Below, in pieces: positions 6,809-12,715 of a DNA stretch of 12,715 bases (within the stretch, counting starts at the first letter, position 1; every line of letters starts with the position of its first letter). This DNA comes from Clostridia bacterium (lineage in GTDB: Bacteria > Bacillota > Clostridia > Oscillospirales > Acutalibacteraceae), in contig CAAGJJ010000173.1 of assembly GCA_900770165.1 (NCBI GenBank), positions 1 to 12,715 of the forward strand, written 5' to 3'. A program made the translations under genes and the position numbers. The notes beneath the pieces were generated by a model. It was given only the letters and a program-made list of their open reading frames with translations. It was not told the origin of the DNA and made no database searches.

Positions 6809-7354
6809 ATGATAATCGCGATATGTGATGATTGTATAGATCACGCTGAAGATATAAAAGAAAAAGTACTTGGTTATAATGCTGAGATAATAATAGAGTT
6901 ATATGACGATGTAGAAAAGCTGTTTTCCAAAGTGATTGAAGATAAGAAAAAATATGATGTTATATTTATGAATATAGAAAGCCTTGAGAAAGTAATTGAC
7001 AGTATGCACGATAACAAAGAACAGCCGAAAGAGGAACTGGTACTAAGCTTCAATAATACTGTATTCAGGATAAAGATGAATGAAATAGTATATGTAAAAA
7101 GTGAAGCCCATAAAACTGTAATATACATGCTTGACGGAATACAGTCTTTTTATGTGTCGTTCAAAAGCATATGTTCACAAATGCCAGATTATTTCTACTG
7201 TATCAACAAAGGTATATTAGTAAATATGAATTATGTAAAGAGAATAGAAAATAGTGAGGTTGTCATGACATATCTGGAAAATGAAGTCAGACATCCACTG
7301 GCAAGAGATAAGAGAAAAGATTTCAGAGAGAGATTCTTTGAGTATATGGAATGA
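6809..7354 (+). CDS. Phosphorylation-blind LytTR regulator, receiver with an exact 56-residue deletion
   Basis: A 181-residue paralog of the regulator at 3842. I chose the ATG at 6809 because the protein then aligns residue for residue with its paralog (MIIAICDD); the frame extends upstream into the previous gene. Residues 1-54 match paralog residues 1-54 (about 57% identical by eye). Residues 55-181 match paralog residues 111-237, and the LytTR part (about 76-181) is about 75% identical by hand. The lengths agree exactly: 237 minus 56 gives 181. The join reads IFMNIESLEK, so the phosphoacceptor D55 is gone; so are the T and K of the receiver active site. D7/D8 remain. The DNA-binding surface is kept (YFYCINKGILVNMNYVKRIE), so purifying pressure probably still acts on it. 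Likely roles are an input-independent activator or a competitor of the intact regulator. It lies directly upstream of the large surface protein gene. Confidence 0.9.
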   Translation: MIIAICDDCIDHAEDIKEKVLGYNAEIIIELYDDVEKLFSKVIEDKKKYDVIFMNIESLEKVIDSMHDNKEQPKEELVLSFNNTVFRIKMNEIVYVKSEAHKTVIYMLDGIQSFYVSFKSICSQMPDYFYCINKGILVNMNYVKRIENSEVVMTYLENEVRHPLARDKRKDFRERFFEYME

Positions 7355-7357
7355 ATT

Positions 7358-7386
7358 ATTAATATATATTATAAATATATATTAAT
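7358..7386. repeat. Perfect A+T-only palindrome before the surface-protein gene
   Basis: ATTAATATATATT (7358-7370) and AATATATATTAAT (7374-7386) are perfectly complementary around a 3-base loop, filling most of the gap between the receiver-less regulator and the large gene. Without G or C and without a U-tract it is not a normal terminator. It could be an mRNA processing or stability hairpin that gives the two genes different expression, or simply A+T-rich sequence. Confidence 0.5.
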
Positions 7387-7409
7387 CAATGGTGATGAGG
7401 AGAAAATGT

Positions 7410-10400
7410 ATGAATAAAATAAAGAAAATAATTTATGCAGCAGTTATATTTATAATTGTAAGTGTAATGCAGCTGAATAATGTTAATGCTACAGAAATGG
7501 TAAATAGCAAAGAAGTAGATATAAGTGTAGAAACAGATAAAGAAAATTATTCACGCGAAGATATAAATGCTAAGTTTACAATAAAGAATAATGGAAAAGA
7601 TGATATAAATATAAATCATATAGAATATTCTGAATTCGCAGATTATAAAGGACAACTCCAATATGATGAATGTGAAATAATTGAAGCAGGTCAAGAAAAA
7701 TCGTATGAATTGAAATATGTGTATAATGGTAGTAGAGTAAGTCCACAAACAGGAGATTCACACCATATTATAATATGGTTAGTAATAATTACAGTTGTAA
7801 TATTAATGGCAATATATTTTACTATAGATAAGAAAAAGAGAAATAAATTTATTTCATTGCTTATAAGTATTTTATTATTTTTATCTGCTCTATTTGGATT
7901 ATTTATTGATAATGTGCATGCAGAAGTGATTAATAATAAAATCAGTAGCATATCAAAAGAAATAACAGTAGATGGTTTAAAGGAAAATTTAGATATAGAA
8001 ATTAGTTATAATACAATTAGTAACTCTGACTACATTACTAAAGGAGAGTTTATTCATAATCTGTTAGATCATTTAGATGTTGAAAGATTAGAGTTAAATG
8101 ATAGTACATATGAATTTCATTTTTCAGATACATATAACAGTACATATGGTTTGGATGCAGAATATGCATGGAGTTATGGTTTGTTACCAGATGATGAAAA
8201 AATATTTAAAGAAAATGAATATATTTCAAGAGAATATGCGGCATATATTGTTTATCATATAATGGGATTTGAGGGAGATTACATAATTGATTATAATGAT
8301 TCAGAATTAGTAAATTACAGAAATGAAGTTGCTCTTGTAGCTGCACAGGAGTTTATACCACTAATAAATGGAGCTTTTTTACCAGACAAATATATTTCGT
8401 CAAGTGATTATCAGACAATAGTAAAAAGAATTGATTGGTTTAATGATGCTTTAAATGAAGTTACGGATGAGGCAAATATATCTTATAAGTCTGAAGTAAT
8501 TGAAATAGCTACAGATAATTATAGTATTAGTGAAGAAAATGATGAAAAATGTGTAATTATAGATAAAGATAATCAAACAAATAATTTGAAAATGGGAGAT
8601 TTATTTGTATTGTCGGCTAAAGATGGCTATTCTTATGTGCTTGCAGGAAAGGTTTTAGATAGTTATGAATATAATGGAAAAATAAAGCTGGTATATTGTG
8701 AACCTGAATATGAAGAAATTGTTCAAGATATTAAAATTTCTAAAGAAATACAAATAGACACGGATAGTTTGGTTTTAGAAGAAGGGGTTAGCTTGGATTG
8801 TGATAATGATGAAGAAAGCGATATATCTTTGTTAAAAATTCAGACTCCAAATAAACCTGGTAAATTAAGCCTGAAAATAGGAACGGAATATGTAAATGCA
8901 AAGATAGAAGCAGACATACCAACTTATATAGTTAATTGGAATATTAATGAAGCTTCAATGATTATGAATTACAGTGGGCAAGTAAGTGGAAATATAGAAT
9001 ATAATACCAAATTGGACAACTCAAATGAAAAATACGATAAGATGTATAAATTGGGTAAAGTCTGGTCCATACCTATAAATGGTCTATTTAAGGTTGAAGT
9101 GGATTTATATTTGTATGTATCAATTTCTGGAAAAACATCTGTTGTTTGGAGTTATTCAGGTTCTAGCGGAGTGCAATATAAAAATGGGACATTTAGAATA
9201 ATAAAGCAATTCCGCCTTGATAATTTAAAACAACCAGTTTCTCAGGGAAATGCAAACGCAAAAATGGGACCTTCAATTGTAAGTAAATTAAAAACAACAA
9301 TTGGAAACGAAAATCTAATACAAATGAATGCAAATGTAGGGGGCACAATGAATTTGAAAAAAGAAATTCATAGAGATATAAATCCTGCATTGGAATGTGG
9401 AGATTTTTCTTTATATGCTTATTTAGAGTTTGGAATTGACAAGGAATGCAGGTTGGCAAAGTTATTGAAATTTGGAGGAGGCTTTTTAAACATTAATCTG
9501 AATCTTAATTGGGTTGTATATAATGAAAATAATAGTCCATTAAAATGGAAACTTCATATTGAAAATAATAAAGTTGTTCCTGCTTGTACATATGGATATG
9601 GAACAATATATGGGAAGGTGGTTGATGATTGGAATAACCCAGTTTGTAATGCTGTAGTTAATGTTGTAAATGTTGATACAGGTGAAGTGGTTTTAAACGG
9701 AGTAACTAGTACATCAAATACTGGAGAAATAAAGAAAGGTGATTTTTTATTTAAAAATGTACGTATAGGGAATTATAAAGTGGAAATTAGTACAAATGAT
9801 TATGAAATTGTTTCAAAATACATTAGCGTCTTTAAGAATAAAACATCTGATTGCGGGATAATAAAATTAAATAGAGTTAAATATGATGATTATGATATAG
9901 TTAAACTTAATGGCCATTATGATGTCGTTAAAATGATATCTGAAGGAAAATACTTAGTCGTGAAAGATGGTTTATGTGGTGTTATTGATGCAAATGAAAA
10001 TTTAATAATACCAATTATATACAATGCAGATAATTCAAAGGAAGTTGCAGTAGATGAAATACTTTTGGTAAAAGATAATGTTGGATATGTATATAATAGT
10101 AATACACTAAATCTTATTTGTCGGTATCTTATTGAAGAAACAATAGAAGATAGTTCTGCATATAAGTATGAAAAAATAACAGAATCATCAGAATATGTAA
10201 ATTATCCTGACAACATAATAAAAAGAGAGTACTGGCAGGGAATGATAATTGAGACTGTTGAATGCGGTTGGAGTATGTCATCAAATGGTTCATCAGGTGT
10301 ATGGAATTCTGTATATGTTAAGTTTATAAATGCAAGAACCGGAAAAAATATTGTGCAAGGATTTGGGAAAAGCTATCTTCCTATATCGGGCGATAATTGG

Positions 10401-11042
10401 AATGGAATAGCGACAAGTTCAAAGACAAATGACCATTCTGCAGTTGCGGTTATAGAAGATATAGAAAATGACAAATTATTTATGTATATTATTACAAAAG
10501 ATGGTTGTAATGGGAGAGAAATTTCTTCTAATGAGGTTGTAGGAGAGAATGTTGCATATGATAATCACTGGATAAAAATGAGAGGATATATTCCAGAACA
10601 GGGCTATGCTTGGAAATTGATGAATGTAGACACAGGACATACATATAGTATGCCTTATAATGAATTTAGTAGCTGGTATTATGGTAATGATAAGTACTAT
10701 GCACTTTCATTAGAGGGTAGTTTATATAACATTTGTTATGAAAATAGAATTATATCAACACAAAAGTATAAATTTGTTAATTTTACAAATGATAAAATTC
10801 TTATAGCTGGTGATTTAAATGGGGAATGTATCTTTATGGATTATAGTCTTAATGAAAAATTAAGGGCAAAAGATGCAAGCGTATACTGGAATGGAAAAGC
10901 ATTAGTGTATGATGGAATTGGTGTTTATTATATTGATGAATTTTGTAAAAAAACCTCATCGTATTTATACAAAAATACCAGTATAGATTACATGTCAATA
11001 GGTGCTTTTAAAGCGGAAGGACAATGGTATATTATTAAATAG
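7410..11042 (+). CDS. Large secreted S-layer-homology surface protein with internal sortase-like signal and C-terminal beta-rich modules
   Basis: A 1210-residue protein. The ATG at 7410 is chosen because GAGGAG (7397-7402) lies seven bases before it and a signal peptide starts at once (KK, hydrophobic core, NNVNA at about 22-26). Residues 30-110 form a beta-rich CARDB/BsuPI-like domain. SPQTGDS (111-117), a hydrophobic helix (119-139) and KKKR (141-144) together look like a sortase sorting signal, although it is internal. A second hydrophobic stretch (147-166) ending in NVHA-E (168-172) looks like another export signal. Residues about 206-350 resemble S-layer-homology repeats (YITKGEFIHNLL, YISREYAAYIVYHIMG), which bind secondary wall polymers. 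A large unassigned beta region follows. A carboxypeptidase-regulatory-like module lies at 731-822 (GTIYGKVVDDWNNPVCNAVV), then a WG-repeat-like unit near 845-872 and a propeller-like end. It is probably an adhesin or wall-bound scaffold and the main product of this operon. It looks more A+T rich than mgtE (not counted). Confidence 0.75.
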   Translation: MNKIKKIIYAAVIFIIVSVMQLNNVNATEMVNSKEVDISVETDKENYSREDINAKFTIKNNGKDDININHIEYSEFADYKGQLQYDECEIIEAGQEKSYELKYVYNGSRVSPQTGDSHHIIIWLVIITVVILMAIYFTIDKKKRNKFISLLISILLFLSALFGLFIDNVHAEVINNKISSISKEITVDGLKENLDIEISYNTISNSDYITKGEFIHNLLDHLDVERLELNDSTYEFHFSDTYNSTYGLDAEYAWSYGLLPDDEKIFKENEYISREYAAYIVYHIMGFEGDYIIDYNDSELVNYRNEVALVAAQEFIPLINGAFLPDKYISSSDYQTIVKRIDWFNDALNEVTDEANISYKSEVIEIATDNYSISEENDEKCVIIDKDNQTNNLKMGDLFVLSAKDGYSYVLAGKVLDSYEYNGKIKLVYCEPEYEEIVQDIKISKEIQIDTDSLVLEEGVSLDCDNDEESDISLLKIQTPNKPGKLSLKIGTEYVNAKIEADIPTYIVNWNINEASMIMNYSGQVSGNIEYNTKLDNSNEKYDKMYKLGKVWSIPINGLFKVEVDLYLYVSISGKTSVVWSYSGSSGVQYKNGTFRIIKQFRLDNLKQPVSQGNANAKMGPSIVSKLKTTIGNENLIQMNANVGGTMNLKKEIHRDINPALECGDFSLYAYLEFGIDKECRLAKLLKFGGGFLNINLNLNWVVYNENNSPLKWKLHIENNKVVPACTYGYGTIYGKVVDDWNNPVCNAVVNVVNVDTGEVVLNGVTSTSNTGEIKKGDFLFKNVRIGNYKVEISTNDYEIVSKYISVFKNKTSDCGIIKLNRVKYDDYDIVKLNGHYDVVKMISEGKYLVVKDGLCGVIDANENLIIPIIYNADNSKEVAVDEILLVKDNVGYVYNSNTLNLICRYLIEETIEDSSAYKYEKITESSEYVNYPDNIIKREYWQGMIIETVECGWSMSSNGSSGVWNSVYVKFINARTGKNIVQGFGKSYLPISGDNWNGIATSSKTNDHSAVAVIEDIENDKLFMYIITKDGCNGREISSNEVVGENVAYDNHWIKMRGYIPEQGYAWKLMNVDTGHTYSMPYNEFSSWYYGNDKYYALSLEGSLYNICYENRIISTQKYKFVNFTNDKILIAGDLNGECIFMDYSLNEKLRAKDASVYWNGKALVYDGIGVYYIDEFCKKTSSYLYKNTSIDYMSIGAFKAEGQWYIIK

Positions 11043-11086
11043 TATATATTAATTTAAATGTATAACAGGTGGATATCCTCTTATCA

Positions 11087-11155
11087 TAATATAGATATAC
11101 ATAAAGAGCATGAGCATGTTACATGAAATTGTGTAACATGCTCATGCTTATTTTG
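11087..11155. terminator. Two-way terminator, hairpin element copy 2
   Basis: AGCATGAGCATGTTAC (11107-11122) pairs perfectly over 16 bp with GTAACATGCTCATGCT (11133-11148). TATTTTGTG follows on the plus strand and CTTTATG on the minus strand. It sits between the converging surface-protein gene and mgtE and can end both. The preceding 19 bases (11087-11105) are identical to 1693-1711, and the arms share GAGC-TGTTAC and GTAACATG with that copy. It therefore belongs to a repeated element and is not a one-off terminator. Confidence 0.75.
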
Positions 11156-11174
11156 TGCCGGTATCAATATATCC

Positions 11175-12566
11175 TCACACATGAAATATCTCAACAAGAA
11201 ATATCATTGCGAGTCCATAGTAAGTAACAACTGCGACTAGGTCATTTACGGTTGTGATAAGCGGGCCTGACGCAACAGCCGGGTCAATGTGAATCTTGTG
11301 GAAGAACATAGGAATAATTGTTCCCACAAGGCTTGATACAACCATAGCAACAATAAGAGATAATCCGACGCAGCCAGATATTAAAAATGCTGACATCCAC
11401 GCATATTTCTTGAATATATGAATATAGAAACCTAAGAATACAAGTGCCATGATTCCAAGACTTGCACCATTAATGAAACCAATCTTCATCTCTTTGAAAA
11501 GAAGGGATAACTTTTTCTTGGCACTTAAAGTCTCATCCATAAGCACACGGATAGTTACAGCAAGTGACTGTGTTCCGACATTACCAGCCATGTCAAGAAC
11601 GAGAGACTGGAAACATATTACAATCGGAAGAACAGCAACTACTGATTCAAATATTCCTACAACTGATGAAACTGCCATTCCAAGAAACAGCAGTATAATA
11701 AGCCAAGGCAGACGTTTCTTGATACTTACAAGCGTTGGTTCGCTTAAATCATCTTCTGAAGTAAGACCGGCAAGTTTTGCATAGTCATCACCCATTGCAT
11801 CGTCAACGAGTTCAACGATATCTGTTGCAGTAAGGATACCGCATATCTTTCCATCTTCAGTAAGTACAGGAATGGAATCCTCTTCGTAATCTGCAATCTT
11901 ATCAATACATTCATTGATATTTTCATGCTCATATACATAAGGGTATGAACTGCTTATTATGTCGGCAAGGTTATCATTCTGTCTTGCTATAATTAAATCC
12001 TTTAAGTCAATTGCACCGGCAAATTTGTCAGCACTATTAACTACATATATAGTTGATATATTATCATGCTCACCAGCTTGATTGACAAGGGCACTCATGG
12101 CTTCTCTTATAGTAAGATTATCCGGTATGCATATGAAATTATTAGTCATACAGCTACCAATCTCATCGTCCTCATAAGAAAGAAGCTTCTGGACATCTTC
12201 CTTTGCATCAGCGTCTAAGTGTTCAACAATTTCATTCTTCTTAGTTTCTGACAAATCGTCAAGTACATCAACCGCATCATCAGAATCCATGTAAGAGACA
12301 ACCCTTGCTGCTTTCTCTAAAGATAATTCTTCAAGATAATCTTTGGCATCATCAAGATAAGAGAAAATCTCAGCAATCATATGTTCATCAAGAACGTTAT
12401 ATATATGCTGTCTTTCAGCAGGTGTAAGAAGAGTGATTGCTTCAGCAATATCTTTTTCATGATATTTAGAAAGTGTCTTAACTAATTTCTGTGAATTCTT
12501 AGATGACTTAAAAATCCTGCCAAGTTCTTTTACATAATCTTTCTTTGGAAATAATACTTTGTTCAT
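11175..12566 (-). CDS. mgtE: Magnesium transporter MgtE
   Basis: A 463-residue protein, the usual length for MgtE (Thermus protein 450). AAGGAGGT lies on the minus strand five bases before the ATG (plus positions 12571-12578). In order: an acidic superhelical MgtE N domain (about 30-135, rich in EELSLEKAA and DLSETKKNEIVEHL-type repeats); two CBS domains (about 138-200, starting MTNNFICIPDNLTIREAM, and 205-258, containing SIPVLTEDGKICGIL); then five membrane helices from about 285. The pore shows GPLITTVNDLVAVV, where D442 corresponds to the conserved ion-selecting aspartate. In known MgtE the N and CBS domains bind Mg2+ and close the channel when Mg2+ is plentiful. It is a stand-alone gene facing the surface operon and is unrelated to it in function. 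Its leader contains an intrinsic terminator, pointing to control by attenuation. Confidence 0.95.
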   Translation of the reverse strand: MNKVLFPKKDYVKELGRIFKSSKNSQKLVKTLSKYHEKDIAEAITLLTPAERQHIYNVLDEHMIAEIFSYLDDAKDYLEELSLEKAARVVSYMDSDDAVDVLDDLSETKKNEIVEHLDADAKEDVQKLLSYEDDEIGSCMTNNFICIPDNLTIREAMSALVNQAGEHDNISTIYVVNSADKFAGAIDLKDLIIARQNDNLADIISSSYPYVYEHENINECIDKIADYEEDSIPVLTEDGKICGILTATDIVELVDDAMGDDYAKLAGLTSEDDLSEPTLVSIKKRLPWLIILLFLGMAVSSVVGIFESVVAVLPIVICFQSLVLDMAGNVGTQSLAVTIRVLMDETLSAKKKLSLLFKEMKIGFINGASLGIMALVFLGFYIHIFKKYAWMSAFLISGCVGLSLIVAMVVSSLVGTIIPMFFHKIHIDPAVASGPLITTVNDLVAVVTYYGLAMIFLVEIFHV

Positions 12567-12593
12567 TGTGACCTCCTTCTTGCCTCAATTGGG

Positions 12594-12651
12594 CAAAAAA
12601 ATACATCGCTACAGATGATTGTGATAGTAAGGATCCTCTGATGCGATGTAT
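12594..12651 (-). terminator. Intrinsic terminator in the mgtE leader (putative attenuator)
   Basis: Read on the minus strand, ATACATCGC and GCGATGTAT (plus 12643-12651 and 12601-12609) form a perfect 9-bp stem. It continues, after a 2x2 internal loop, with CAGA/TCTG, and is followed by seven T (plus 12594-12600 region). Only 28 bases, holding the ribosome site, separate it from the mgtE ATG, so no promoter fits between. The terminator must therefore lie inside the mgtE transcript, or mgtE depends on readthrough from upstream. Confidence 0.7.
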
Positions 12652-12669
12652 AAAAGGCACAATTTATTA

Positions 12670-12706
12670 GAATGTGGTTATGAGATTCTCACAGACAGCC
12701 ACATTC
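12670..12706 (-). promoter_or_regulatory. Upstream hairpin of the mgtE leader, possible sensor part
   Basis: On the minus strand GAATGTGG and CCACATTC (plus 12699-12706 and 12670-12677) form a perfect 8-bp stem. The loop contains a smaller TGAG-AAT-CTCA hairpin. It lies about 20 bases before the leader terminator and could be part of a sensing domain. mgtE genes are often controlled by the Mg2+-responsive M-box, but I do not see M-box core sequences in the 149 bases available. The leader is cut by the window end, so a riboswitch is possible, not shown. Confidence 0.4.
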
Positions 12707-12715
12707 CGAGCCTAC

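Noticed and set aside
1560..7410. Search for agrB/agrD-like pheromone genes near the kinase genes
   Set aside because: No AgrB-like membrane peptidase and no short peptide frame with a ribosome site and conserved Cys/Pro-type peptide core was seen. The locus cannot be called an agr system.
7376..11054. TATATATTAAT on both sides of the large surface-protein gene as a direct repeat from an insertion
   Set aside because: Eleven A/T-only bases in a very A+T-rich stretch are expected often by chance, and no transposase or terminal inverted repeat is present.
11449..11784. 111-codon open frame on the plus strand opposite mgtE
   Set aside because: It is the antisense of a well-supported mgtE membrane and CBS region, with no ribosome site and no recognisable protein pattern.
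12567..12715. M-box Mg2+ riboswitch in the mgtE leader
   Set aside because: The visible 149 bases do not contain core sequences I can match to the M-box, and the 5' part is outside the window. Kept only as an unassigned attenuator.
1..12715. CRISPR array, tRNA, rRNA, insertion sequence or phage genes
   Set aside because: No regularly spaced repeats, no cloverleaf-like sequence, no transposase, integrase or phage structural protein pattern was found on either strand.

Overview
The window looks like a chromosomal segment of an A+T-rich Gram-positive anaerobe, most likely a Lachnospiraceae-type Clostridia (Lachnospira/Eubacterium/Roseburia relatives). The reasons are strong AGGAGG ribosome sites, A+T-rich codon use, an AgrC/AgrA-like (GHKL + LytTR) signalling operon, proteins with C-terminal four-cysteine zinc ribbons and DxDxDG motifs, an S-layer-homology surface protein and MgtE. 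The species assignment is inference.

Layout. 1-207 is the end of a JAMM/M67 metallopeptidase gene, followed by about 300 nt holding three look-alike inverted repeats and then a terminator (511-545). 675-1559 encodes an XRE-type DNA-binding domain joined to about six membrane helices. 1560-1926 is non-coding with a possible gene relic, a hairpin element and a good sigma-A-like promoter (1830-1858). 1927-4555 is a tightly overlapping three-gene signalling operon closed by a strong terminator (4578-4618). 4617-4760 holds the tail of a broken gene. 4776-11042 is a second run of five same-strand genes: a membrane zinc-ribbon protein, two single-pass membrane proteins with acidic linkers, a second LytTR regulator, and a 1210-residue surface protein. 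11087-11150 is a hairpin element that serves as the terminator between convergent genes. 11175-12566 (minus strand) is mgtE, whose 5' leader contains an intrinsic terminator.

The most notable content is the signalling island. The first sensor gene (1927-2994) has membrane helices and a GHKL ATPase domain with N and G boxes, but the segment where the phospho-accepting histidine should lie has none. The second (2991-3845) has membrane helices and a clear LRHDYINQ histidine box, but stops exactly where the ATPase domain should begin. Together they would make one kinase: a 'split' histidine kinase made of two complementary membrane half-kinases, followed by a normal LytTR response regulator (3842-4555). 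Downstream, a second LytTR regulator (6809-7354) aligns with the first without any gap except an exact 56-residue deletion (residues 55-110) that removes the phosphorylated aspartate and the back half of the receiver. In the intact gene the ends of that segment are short direct repeats, which suggests how it was lost. This phosphorylation-blind regulator sits directly before the large surface protein gene.

Working model (inference): the half-kinase pair senses a signal at the membrane and phosphorylates the full regulator, while the receiver-less paralog acts on the same or similar DNA sites as an input-independent activator or competitor. The likely output is the adjacent cell-surface operon. 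No agrB/agrD-like peptide gene was seen, so the signal is unknown.
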